Origin: Kiritimatiellia bacterium
Lineage (GTDB): Bacteria > Verrucomicrobiota > Kiritimatiellia > RFP12 > DVOR01
Reading direction: 5' to 3'
DNA length: 11,484 nucleotides
NCBI GenBank assembly: GCA_017548245.1
Contig: JAFYMU010000019.1
Coordinates: 1-11,484 of the forward strand
The notes beneath the pieces were generated by a model. The model was not told where the DNA came from. It saw nothing but the letters and a program-made list of their open reading frames with translations, and made no database searches. The position numbers and the translations under genes were made by a program. Positions 5,054 to 11,484 of the stretch are shown piece after piece. Every line of letters starts with the position of its first letter. Positions within the stretch are counted from its first letter, which is position 1.

Positions 5054-6904
5054 ATGAAAACAATCCTTTTAGCACTTACGATGTTGGCGGGTAGCGTGGC
5101 TTGGTGCGCGAAGCCGAATGTCATCCCTGAATTGAAACTGTGGACAGATGGTACAGGCGCCTATGCAGTGAACCGTTCCACACACGTGGTCGTGCCTGCC
5201 GATGCGTCTCTTGAATTGAAGGCCTTTGGCGCAACCTTTGCTGCCGAGTTGGGCGTTCCTTGCGTGACCGATAAGGTTAATCTCAACGCAAAGGGCGCGA
5301 TTGTCTTGCGCAACACCTCGACCGAACCCGTGGATGCCGCCGATGCGGAACGCTATTGGGTGGAGGTCTCCCCTGAGCAGATTGTGATTACGGGTAAGAC
5401 GCCGTTGGCCGCCTTCTGGGGCACGCGAACCGTTTTGCAGGTCTTTGAAGCGCAGGGCAAGACCTTCCCGTGCGGTGTGGCCGAAGACTGGCCGGATTAC
5501 CGTGTGCGTGGTTTTATGTTTGACTGCGGTCGCAAACCCTTTACGTTGACAACGTTGCGTCAAATCATCGATGTTTGCGCCTATTACAAGTTGAATGAAG
5601 TGCAGTTGCACCTTTCGGATAACTACATCTGGTTGCACAAGTATCCGGGTGTGAAAACGCCGGAAGACGTCTTGAAGTTGGAACCCTCCGCAGGTGCCTT
5701 CCGTTTGGAATCGAAGGTGCAAGGTTTGATGGCTACGGATCTTGCCTATTCGAAGCAGGATTATCGTGATTTGGTTGACTATGCCACGAATCGTGGCGTC
5801 ACGTTGGTGCCGGAATTGGACGTGCCGGGTCACGCGTTGGCGATGGTGCGTGTGCGTCCTGACCTGATGTACAAGGGTTCGGTGGGTCGTCACCACGAGT
5901 GCGAACGCGCCGCGATGTTGGATTTGACCAATCCAGAAACCTATCCCTATGTGACCTCCATCTTTGATGAATACATTGATGAAGGCGTCTTCAGTGGCGA
6001 CATTGTGCACATTGGTACGGATGAATACTACGGCGACAATGAGAGCTATCGCCTCTTTGCAGATAAGCTGTTGAAGTACATCAAGGCAAAGGGTAAAACG
6101 CCGCGCCTCTGGGGTTCGTTCACCATGAAGAAGGGGCAGACGCCTGTGATTAGCGAAGGCGTACAGATGCACATCTGGTCGTTGAACTGGCAGAATCCGA
6201 AAGAGGCGCTCGCTGCAGGCTATGACATTGTCAACATTCTTGACCGCTTCACCTACGTGGTGCCCAATGGTACGGGCAATGTCGGCGGTTATGGCGACGA
6301 TCTCGACACGAAGTTCCTTTGGGAGAACTGGACGCCGGCCTTCTTTGGCAACAAGGAAAGCATCGATCCCAATAGCAAGCAACTCTTGGGCGGCGCTTGG
6401 GCGATGTGGAATGACAACGCCTTCCTCACCGATCCGGGCCTTTGCGGACGCGATCTCTTGCCTTGCATCCGTCGCAACTCTGCCGTGATTGCGCAGAAGA
6501 CGTGGAAGCGTGGCAAGCCTGAAGCGACCTATGGCCAGTTCTTGTCCACCCTTGAAAAGGCGGGGTCGCCTGTGACGACGCAGATTCCGCAGTGGACGCG
6601 TTCGTATGCAGTGACGCGTACGGGTGACGAACCCTTGAAGTTGGCCGAGGGCGATGAAACCGATTTGTGGGCAGTTTCGCCGGTGAATGGTAAGGTGGGC
6701 TTCCGTCGTGAAGGCGCGCAGTACACCTTTGATTACACCTTGCCGAAGGATCGTGAAGTGGCATTGACCTTCCGTGTAACGCCACGTAAGGTGGAATTGT
6801 TGGCTGATGGTCGCCCCGTGGGTGGCGTGCCTCAACGTCAGTTCTACCCCGAGTCGAGCAAGTATTACTCCTTGCCCGAACCCGAACGCGACTTAATCAA
6901 ATAA
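5054..6904 (+). CDS. Secreted GH20 family glycosidase (beta-N-acetylhexosaminidase-like)
   Basis: GH20 enzymes release terminal GlcNAc or GalNAc, or lacto-N-biose in one branch, by substrate-assisted catalysis. The 616-residue protein opens with a signal peptide (M-K-T-I-L-L-A-L-T-M-L-A-G-S-V-A-W-C-A). A GH20b-like alpha/beta domain covers about 25-145, and the TIM barrel about 150-490. The barrel has R-G-F-M-F-D-C-G-R-K (D157, R160), H-L-S-D-N at 186-190, E-L-D-V-P-G-H (H260) and the catalytic pair D323-E324 in H-I-G-T-D-E. A beta-rich tail of about 90 residues follows. The family consensus is H-I-G-G-D-E and H-L-T-D-D, so two motifs deviate. With Y-V-V-P-N-G around 397-402, this recalls lacto-N-biosidase-like members, so substrate is open. 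The start ATG has no ribosome site but has a promoter directly before it. It stands alone between two terminators. Confidence 0.9.
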   Translation: MKTILLALTMLAGSVAWCAKPNVIPELKLWTDGTGAYAVNRSTHVVVPADASLELKAFGATFAAELGVPCVTDKVNLNAKGAIVLRNTSTEPVDAADAERYWVEVSPEQIVITGKTPLAAFWGTRTVLQVFEAQGKTFPCGVAEDWPDYRVRGFMFDCGRKPFTLTTLRQIIDVCAYYKLNEVQLHLSDNYIWLHKYPGVKTPEDVLKLEPSAGAFRLESKVQGLMATDLAYSKQDYRDLVDYATNRGVTLVPELDVPGHALAMVRVRPDLMYKGSVGRHHECERAAMLDLTNPETYPYVTSIFDEYIDEGVFSGDIVHIGTDEYYGDNESYRLFADKLLKYIKAKGKTPRLWGSFTMKKGQTPVISEGVQMHIWSLNWQNPKEALAAGYDIVNILDRFTYVVPNGTGNVGGYGDDLDTKFLWENWTPAFFGNKESIDPNSKQLLGGAWAMWNDNAFLTDPGLCGRDLLPCIRRNSAVIAQKTWKRGKPEATYGQFLSTLEKAGSPVTTQIPQWTRSYAVTRTGDEPLKLAEGDETDLWAVSPVNGKVGFRREGAQYTFDYTLPKDREVALTFRVTPRKVELLADGRPVGGVPQRQFYPESSKYYSLPEPERDLIK

Positions 6905-6927
6905 GATGTAACGCATTCTCTTTCCGC

Positions 6928-6966
6928 AAGCAGCGTCCCAGAAATTGGGGCGCTGCTTCTTTGTTT
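6928..6966 (+). terminator. Intrinsic terminator after the GH20 gene
   Basis: The arm AAGCAGCGTCCCA (6928-6940) pairs with TGGGGCGCTGCTT (6946-6958), a 13-bp stem with one T-G pair and a GAAAT loop, followed by the U-rich tail CTTTGTTT. It stops plus-strand transcription between convergent genes. On the minus strand the hairpin is followed by GCGGAAAG rather than a T run, so it probably does not end the CNNM transcript efficiently. Confidence 0.8.
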
Positions 6967-7001
6967 AAAGGGGGCTGTAGGGGTTTGTGAAGGCCGAACG
7001 C

Positions 7002-8105
7002 TTAATCGTTTTCCGTCGGCGCAGGGCTAATCTGGCGATTGGTGGAGGAACGTAAGAGTTCGTCATCCAACACCGCCTTGAGCACATCTTCCAACGTCAC
7101 GAGGCCAATCGGTTCAATCACCGCGTGGGTGGTGTGCAGGGGGCGCCCCTCGGCATCGGTAAGGGATTTACAAACCAAGAGCATCTTGGTCTTATTTTCG
7201 CGCATTTTGAGAAGAAGGTTATCCGCAGCCTCATGTTCGGAGACGCAATGGACCTGACGGCAGATTTCGCTGGGAAGGGGATTGTCGGCGGAACTCCGCA
7301 GCAGGTCAAAGAGATGGAGCACGCCAATGCAACACGGCACGGCTTGCGTCTCGCGATGAAGGGTTTTGAAGACCGGTAAAATGCGGTGGTGGGTCTGACG
7401 GAAGGTTTTGAGCACCGCATCCAACGATTCGTCGTGATTAATACGCGAGATGGCGTGGAGTGGCGTCATTAATTGTGCCGCACGTTTGAACTGCAAGTCT
7501 AGCACGCGGCTGACCATCAGGCGTTCAAAGGGTGAGACTTCGCCATTGGCCTCCGAATCACGCATCAAGAAGGCGATATTCTCACGCGAGACAAAGGGTG
7601 AACGCTTCTCTTTTTCGCGTCCGGTGACCAAACGTGTGAGCACGATGCAGAGCGAGGCGAGGGGTGCCAAAAGGGTTCGCAAGACGCGGAAGATGGGCAA
7701 GAGGGGCGCACAACGTTCAATTGGGCGTGCTGTAAACCATAATTTGGGTAGGAATTCGCCAACGATAAGGAGGAGGATGGCGACGGTTACGGTGGCGACG
7801 GTCTGCGCGATGGGGCCTTTGAGGCCTAATGCTGCCGCAATCGCCACGGCTAATGCGGCCGAGAGGGTCGAGAGGGTGACGTTGCAGATGTTGTTGCCGA
7901 CCAAGGTGGTGGCTAACAGACGGTGCATGTCGTGCAAGATGTTGGCAAGCGCCTTGGCATTCGGGTCGCCATTACGGATCGAACGCACGAGGCGATAACG
8001 GTTGAGCGAAATCATCCCGCTTTCAAAGCCAGAGAAGAACCAACTCCCGATGAAGAAGAGGAGAATGAGGCACAGGTCAACAATGAGTTCGGTCTGTGTC
8101 ATCAT
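7002..8105 (-). CDS. CNNM/CBS-domain membrane protein, CorB/CorC (HlyC/CorC) family, short paralog
   Basis: Members of this family have a DUF21 (CNNM) membrane domain and a cytosolic CBS pair, and are linked to Mg2+ transport or efflux. The 367-residue protein shows F-F-S-G-F-E-S-G-M-I-S-L at 23-34, the V-G-N-N segment, G-E-F-L-P-K-L-W, then an acidic helical linker and the CBS entry Q-L-M-T-P. The second CBS ends in G-L-V-T-L-E-D-V-L-K-A-V-L-D-D-E, and the chain stops soon after. It therefore lacks the CorC_HlyC domain that its neighbour carries. Start ATG 8105 follows AGGAGGT (8118-8112) at 6 nt; an immediately following ATG at 8102 is an alternative. Its start overlaps the stop of the upstream paralog by 4 nt (ATGA), so the two are translationally coupled. 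Ion and direction are inferred. Confidence 0.9.
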   Translation of the reverse strand: MMTQTELIVDLCLILLFFIGSWFFSGFESGMISLNRYRLVRSIRNGDPNAKALANILHDMHRLLATTLVGNNICNVTLSTLSAALAVAIAAALGLKGPIAQTVATVTVAILLLIVGEFLPKLWFTARPIERCAPLLPIFRVLRTLLAPLASLCIVLTRLVTGREKEKRSPFVSRENIAFLMRDSEANGEVSPFERLMVSRVLDLQFKRAAQLMTPLHAISRINHDESLDAVLKTFRQTHHRILPVFKTLHRETQAVPCCIGVLHLFDLLRSSADNPLPSEICRQVHCVSEHEAADNLLLKMRENKTKMLLVCKSLTDAEGRPLHTTHAVIEPIGLVTLEDVLKAVLDDELLRSSTNRQISPAPTEND

Positions 8106-9427
8106 AGGAGTACCTCCTCGGTGGTGGAGGGTGGATTCAGGGCATCATCCGTTTCTGGCGGACGGTCACGATCTTGCGTATCAGGGGCGAGGTCTTCCAA
8201 CATCACCACGAGAATTTTACGCTTACGCATCTTTTGAATGGTGACACGATAGCCATCGGCTTCAATTGTTTCGCCAACCTTAGGGATGTGGCCGCAATGG
8301 AAGGTGACCCAACCGCTCATGCGGTCGGCATCATCGGCCTCCAAGTGGGTGCCAAGAAAGTAGTTAATCTGTTCCAAAGAGGCGTCACCGGCCACAATCC
8401 AACAGTTCGGGCCGCGCTTGCGGATGTCGGGCTCTTCCGTTGCGGAGGCTTCGTCATCGGCCTCCAAGGAGAGTAATTCCAAGATGTCACCACGCGAAAC
8501 GATGCCCGCGGTGCCACCATACTCATCGGTGACCAGAACCATCGGCAAGTTTTGACGGTAGAGCGTAATCAAGAGATCGTCCAACCCAATGTTTTCGGGC
8601 ACGGCCAAGGTGTAGTGGCAACGCGCGGCCTCAAGATTGTGCGTGGGATCGAGTAGGTAACGCGAGACGTCGATGAAGTCAATAAAATTGTCTGCCGAAT
8701 CATCCCACAAGGGCATCCAAACAAAGGGCGCTTGGCGCATCGCGGCGAGGTGTTGTTCCGCCGAATCATTTTTATCTAAGCCGATGAGATCAACGCGAGG
8801 GGTCATGACATCCGAGGCATTGAGTTCGCTCAAACGCAAGATGCCGCGCACCATTGCACCTTCTTCACGGTCAATGGTATCGCGTTCTTCACTTAAATTG
8901 ACGACACTCACGATTTCTTCGTCGGTAATGGCGCGACGTTCGGGGCGCAACTTATCGCGGAAGGGGTGTAAGAGCTTTTGGAGACACCATGAGAGCGGAT
9001 AGAGTAAGGGGATGGCAATCGTCAAGACCTTGACAACCGCTGGGATGAGGCGTTCGGTGTGACGAATGGCAAAGTGTTTGGGGCTGATTTCGCCAAAGAG
9101 GAGGACGAGGGCGGTAATCGCGATGATGCTAACGATTTCGGTGTAGCGTTCGGGAACCCAACCGCTCCAAATGATAAAGGAAAGCCCCACACTGGCGAGG
9201 GCCGCATTGACGAAGGTGTTGCCAATCAAGAGCGTGGAGAGCATGATCTCGGGTTTGGTCAACATCTTGGAGAGTCGTGCACCCAATTTGGGCGACCGTT
9301 CTTTAATCCGCTGAATCTGAAGCGGGGACAACGACAACATCGCCGTCTCGCTTGCAGAGAAAAATGCGGAGAGGATAAAGAGAAAGAGGAAGACAACCAA
9401 AAATGCGGTCAGAACAAAGAGACTCAT
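8102..9427 (-). CDS. CNNM/CBS/CorC_HlyC-domain membrane protein, CorB/CorC family
   Basis: This is the full-length member of the tandem pair. From the ATG at 9427 it has 441 residues: membrane segments with F-F-S-A-S-E-T-A-M-L-S-L (S24, E27), L-L-I-G-N-T and G-E-I-S-P-K-H-F; a linker; a first CBS opening with D-V-M-T-P-R-V-D-L; a second with L-V-T-D-E-Y-G-G-T-A-G-I-V-S-R-G-D-I-L; and a C-terminal CorC_HlyC domain from about residue 345 with C-W-I-V-A-G-D and D-R-M-S-G-W-V. ATG 9427 is preferred because AAAGG is 5 nt upstream and the extended -10 promoter gives a leader of about 25 nt. An in-frame TTG at 9448 would lie only about 5 nt from that transcription start. The pair resembles common tandem CorC-like genes. 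Mg2+ homeostasis is the family expectation, not something the sequence proves. Confidence 0.92.
   Translation of the reverse strand: MSLFVLTAFLVVFLFLFILSAFFSASETAMLSLSPLQIQRIKERSPKLGARLSKMLTKPEIMLSTLLIGNTFVNAALASVGLSFIIWSGWVPERYTEIVSIIAITALVLLFGEISPKHFAIRHTERLIPAVVKVLTIAIPLLYPLSWCLQKLLHPFRDKLRPERRAITDEEIVSVVNLSEERDTIDREEGAMVRGILRLSELNASDVMTPRVDLIGLDKNDSAEQHLAAMRQAPFVWMPLWDDSADNFIDFIDVSRYLLDPTHNLEAARCHYTLAVPENIGLDDLLITLYRQNLPMVLVTDEYGGTAGIVSRGDILELLSLEADDEASATEEPDIRKRGPNCWIVAGDASLEQINYFLGTHLEADDADRMSGWVTFHCGHIPKVGETIEADGYRVTIQKMRKRKILVVMLEDLAPDTQDRDRPPETDDALNPPSTTEEVLL
8106..8118 (-). promoter_or_regulatory. Shine-Dalgarno held in a hairpin between the two CNNM genes
   Basis: On the minus strand AGGAG (8118-8114), GTA, CTCCT (8110-8106) form a perfect 5-bp stem immediately before the ATG at 8105. 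The left arm is the ribosome site itself. A ribosome finishing the upstream gene would open it, which suits re-initiation at the ATGA overlap. Confidence 0.5.
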
Positions 9428-9459
9428 GGTACCTTTATAAAACGTCAATCACTGCCTTT

Positions 9460-9468
9460 ATTATATCA
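9460..9468 (-). promoter_or_regulatory. Extended -10 promoter of the CNNM pair
   Basis: The minus strand reads TGA-TATAAT, a perfect extended -10. There is no good -35 at the normal distance, which extended -10 promoters do not require. Initiation near 9453 gives a leader of about 26 nt to ATG 9427. Confidence 0.6.
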
Positions 9469-9532
9469 TAAAAAGAACGCTTTGGAATACAATCAACGAT
9501 TCTCGAAGCGGTGCGTGATTCTGTTTACAATA

Positions 9533-9566
9533 AAGAAAAACCCTCCCGAACAATGTTCGTGGAGGG
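9533..9566 (-). terminator. Intrinsic terminator upstream of the CNNM pair
   Basis: Read on the minus strand, CCCTCC pairs with GGAGGG and CGAAC with GTTCG around an ATT loop, with one bulged A. The 11-bp stem is followed directly by TTTTTCTTTA. It lies between the MFS terminator and the CNNM promoter, so it must act on a transcript that starts in between, or back up the MFS terminator. Confidence 0.8.
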
Positions 9567-9604
9567 GTGGGGTTGTGTGTCTGTGTAGGAGAATGTTTGA
9601 AAAC
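9534..9604 (-). ncRNA. Candidate small RNA or attenuated leader
   Basis: A promoter-like pair at 9611-9639 predicts a start near 9604. About 38 nt of C/A-rich, weakly structured sequence follow, including TCTCCTAC and a run of C-rich blocks, and then the intrinsic terminator ends the RNA near 9534. Length, a single-stranded C-rich stretch with a CTCCT that could pair with ribosome sites, and a Rho-independent end are typical of trans-acting bacterial sRNAs. The same arrangement could instead be a terminator in a long leader of the CNNM mRNA. No Rfam family was recognised. Confidence 0.35.
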
Positions 9605-9610
9605 GCCAAT

Positions 9611-9639
9611 ATGATAGCAAAGGTGCAAGGGAAATGCAA
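9611..9639 (-). promoter_or_regulatory. Putative promoter of the candidate sRNA
   Basis: TTGCAT (9634-9639) and TATCAT (9611-9616) on the minus strand are separated by exactly 17 bp. The -10 matches the consensus at five positions and the -35 at three. It sits directly after the MFS terminator. Confidence 0.35.
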
Positions 9640-9641
9640 GA

Positions 9642-9676
9642 TAAAAAGAGACGGCCCAGTGTGAACCAGGCCGTCT
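9642..9676 (-). terminator. Intrinsic terminator of the MFS gene
   Basis: On the minus strand AGACGGCC (9676-9669) pairs with GGCCGTCT (9656-9649) around a 12-nt loop. The stem is followed by CTTTTTAT. It begins 23 nt after the MFS stop codon. Confidence 0.9.
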
Positions 9677-9685
9677 GTTGGTCAG

Positions 9686-9709
9686 AATTGAACAACGATT
9701 AGTTCAATT
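9686..9709 (-). repeat. Inverted repeat spanning the MFS stop codon
   Basis: AATTGAAC (9686-9693) and GTTCAATT (9702-9709) are perfect 8-bp inverted copies with an 8-nt spacer that contains the TAA stop (9699-9701). It forms a stem-loop just before the terminator hairpin. There is no T run after it. Role unknown. Confidence 0.6.
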
Positions 9710-11484
9710 TCTTCTTGCCTTCGAAGTGTGCTTCGATTTCTTCGAGGGTGCGACCCTTGGTTTCCGGCAGGAAGAAGACAGCCGTGATCCAGTAGATCAC
9801 CGTGCAGCCTGCGCAGAAGAAGAAGATCGAGGAGTAACCCCAAGCGCCCACAACGGGGAGGAAGGTGGCAGCGATGATGGTCGAGACACCCTGGTTGATG
9901 AGGAGGGCGACCGACATACCCACGGCGCGGATGCGGTTGGGCATGAGTTCGGAGAGCGCCAACCAGACGCACACGCCAGGACCCACTGCGAAGGAGGCGA
10001 TGAAGAGTGCGAAGAAGACGGTCACGAGCCAACCGTTCAGTGCGGAAGGCAAGGGGCCCACTTCAACAGCTTCGAGGGTGAACGGAAGCACTTCCGTGCC
10101 TTCGGTGTTCTTAGCTTGCTTGACCTTGAAGGTGGCATCTTCGATCTTGGTGTCTTCCTTAGCGATGATGGTCTTGATGACCTTTTCTTCGCCCTGGGTA
10201 TAAACAACCTTAACCTGATAATCCTTCACGTTCTGGATGCCAGCGAGTTCGCCGAGGGCAGCTGCAGGGAAGGGAATGATGGCTTCGTACTTGACTTCTT
10301 CCTTGACTTCAACGCCGTTTTCGTCAACGATCGCGATGCCAAGCTTTTCGTTCATCTTCGTTTCCACGATGGTGCGCTGCTGAGCCACAACCTTGTCAGA
10401 AACGTCCACCATCTTGGATTCGGAACGCCAGAAGAGGAGTGCCACGCCGAGGAGGCCGATGATGATACCCGAGGTGCCGATGGTGAGGAGGGACTTGCGG
10501 CCGAGGCGGTCAACGAGCACCATTGCGATGATGGTCATACCGCAGTTGAGGCACTTCACAATGAGGTCACCCCAGTTTGCCAAAGCACCTTCGAGACCTG
10601 CCTGAGAGAGCACGTCCACGATGTAAGCGAGCACCGAGTTCACACCCGTAGCCTGGTTGCAAGCGAGAATCACCACGGCGAGCACGAAGGGCACGATGTA
10701 CTTCTTCTGGAAGAGGGAGTCCTTCTTCACAGGAGCGGCAGCGTCTTCCGTCGTAGCTTCTGCTGCGGGTTCAGCGGCCATTTCGTCGTATTCCTTCTGG
10801 CCGTCAGCTTCACCGCGCGAACGCACGATGGCGGCGAGAGCGGCATCCTTCTTGCCCTTCTTGTAGAGCCAGCGAGCCGATTCGGAGATGACGAGCGCGC
10901 CTGCCGAGAAGATCACGCCAGGGATTGCGCAAATCCAGAAGATGGCCTTCCACGCGAAATCCTTAGCTGCGAAGATAGCAGCACCCTTTTCAGCGAGGGT
11001 AGCGTATTCAACGGCTTCAATCTTACCCACGTAGCTTGCGCAAGCGATACCTGCGAGAGCAGCGAAGACGAGACCGATGGTGAGCATGAACTGGAACATG
11101 CCCGTACCGAAACCACGCTTGTCTGCCGGGAGACATTCAGCGAGGTAGAGCGGCACCACCACGCCAATGAAACCACCTGCAGCACCCTGGAGGATACGAC
11201 CGGCCACGAGCCAAGCGAAACCTTCGGGGAGGCAGATCACCGGCACGGAGAGCACGAAGCAGATACCCGAGAGGATCATGATCTTCTTGCGGCCGAAGAG
11301 GTCTGCGAGCGAACCTGCGAAGAGCGAGGAGAGCACCGAACCGAGCAACACGGCAGCCACCACGAAGGAAATCTGCGATGCGCTATAGTCCGTGGTAGCC
11401 TGCAAGTAGGGCAATGCACCGGCGATCACGCCGACGTCAATACCATAAAGCAAACCGCCGAGACCGGCGATAAAGAGGAGGTAC
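9699..11484 (-). CDS. MFS sugar-porter family transporter with large periplasmic loop insert (5'-truncated)
   Basis: The reading frame is open to the window edge, so the true start lies beyond 11484; at least 595 residues are present against about 450-500 for the family. Sugar-porter marks are G-G-L-L-Y-G-I-D-V-G-V-I-A-G-A-L in TM1, D-L-F-G-R-K-K after TM2, G-R-I-L-Q-G-A-A-G-G in TM4, E-S-A-R-W-L after TM6, N-Q-A-T-G-V-N-S in TM7, D-R-L-G-R-K-S after TM8 and P-E-T-K-G-R-T-L-E-E-I-E at the end. The central cytosolic loop is Ala/Glu-rich. Between TM9 (ending F-W-R, 10425) and TM10 (starting G-W-L, 10034), where family members have a short outside loop, lie about 129 extra residues. XylE/GalP-type proton symport of a monosaccharide is expected. 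Codon use favours TTC, ATC, CTC and TAC, unlike its neighbours, suggesting high expression. Confidence 0.9.
   Translation of the reverse strand, partial: YLLFIAGLGGLLYGIDVGVIAGALPYLQATTDYSASQISFVVAAVLLGSVLSSLFAGSLADLFGRKKIMILSGICFVLSVPVICLPEGFAWLVAGRILQGAAGGFIGVVVPLYLAECLPADKRGFGTGMFQFMLTIGLVFAALAGIACASYVGKIEAVEYATLAEKGAAIFAAKDFAWKAIFWICAIPGVIFSAGALVISESARWLYKKGKKDAALAAIVRSRGEADGQKEYDEMAAEPAAEATTEDAAAPVKKDSLFQKKYIVPFVLAVVILACNQATGVNSVLAYIVDVLSQAGLEGALANWGDLIVKCLNCGMTIIAMVLVDRLGRKSLLTIGTSGIIIGLLGVALLFWRSESKMVDVSDKVVAQQRTIVETKMNEKLGIAIVDENGVEVKEEVKYEAIIPFPAAALGELAGIQNVKDYQVKVVYTQGEEKVIKTIIAKEDTKIEDATFKVKQAKNTEGTEVLPFTLEAVEVGPLPSALNGWLVTVFFALFIASFAVGPGVCVWLALSELMPNRIRAVGMSVALLINQGVSTIIAATFLPVVGAWGYSSIFFFCAGCTVIYWITAVFFLPETKGRTLEEIEAHFEGKKKLN

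Noticed and set aside
5069..6835. Minus-strand open frame of 588 codons opposite the GH20 gene
   Set aside because: It is the complement of a well-supported GH20 gene; the product is rich in His, Arg and Ile with no domain, and its presence follows from the codon bias of the sense gene.
9059..9664. Plus-strand frame of 201 codons opposite the CNNM gene and its leader
   Set aside because: Its N-terminal half is antisense to a CNNM domain and the rest crosses a promoter and two hairpins; no domain was seen.
9593..9664. Small plus-strand ORF of 23 codons preceded by AGGAG
   Set aside because: The SD is only about 2-3 nt from the ATG, too close for normal initiation, and the ORF ends inside the MFS terminator loop.
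9428..9698. M-box (Mg2+) riboswitch upstream of the CNNM pair
   Set aside because: The space is too short for the roughly 160-nt M-box aptamer and none of its conserved core is seen; only a simple terminator hairpin is present.
1..11484. CRISPR array, insertion sequence, prophage, defence or secretion cluster
   Set aside because: No direct repeats with regular spacers, no transposase or integrase, no terminal repeats and no such gene sets were seen; all genes are housekeeping, envelope or transport types.

Overview
This 11.5 kb window reads as an ordinary bacterial chromosomal segment with moderate G+C. It holds eight protein genes, the 5' part of a tmRNA gene (ssrA, minus strand, cut by the left edge), four intrinsic terminators and several recognisable promoters. 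Signal peptides, a periplasmic-type zinc amidase and a secreted family-20 glycosidase suggest a diderm heterotroph living on glycans. The general style recalls the Verrucomicrobiota/Kiritimatiellota/Lentisphaerota (PVC) group, but that placement is a weak inference: no marker here settles it. No phage, IS, CRISPR or tRNA was seen.

Layout. (1) 1-102, minus: 5' end of ssrA, with pseudoknot PK1 intact and the resume codon A-N-D exactly at the edge. (2) 213-938, plus: a PnuC-type nicotinamide riboside transporter, divergent from ssrA with back-to-back promoters between them. (3) 1037-4910, plus: a four-gene run of purD, purE, a secreted N-acetylmuramoyl-L-alanine amidase starting on GTG one base after the purE stop, and a secreted SH3-like/coiled-coil protein. 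It is closed by a 12-bp-stem terminator. (4) 5054-6904, plus: a secreted GH20 beta-N-acetylhexosaminidase with its own promoter almost touching the start codon, followed by a terminator. (5) 9427-7002, minus: two tandem CNNM/CBS (CorB/CorC-type) membrane proteins overlapping by ATGA, behind an extended -10 promoter. (6) 9534-9639, minus: a promoter-like pair 17 bp apart followed about 70 nt later by a strong intrinsic terminator, which is a candidate small RNA or attenuated leader. (7) 11484-9699, minus: a sugar-porter MFS transporter, 5'-truncated by the window edge, with an unusual insert of about 129 residues in a periplasmic loop.

How they fit together. purD and purE serve IMP synthesis, and PnuC supplies NAD precursor. 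The amidase and its neighbour are envelope proteins that appear to ride on the purine transcript. GH20 releases terminal hexosamines, and the MFS porter could import sugars, but the two are not adjacent and no direct link is shown. No clearly new multi-gene system is visible. The most interesting items are the repeat module at the amidase C terminus, the MFS insert, the candidate sRNA/leader, and the hairpin that hides the ribosome site between the two CNNM genes.
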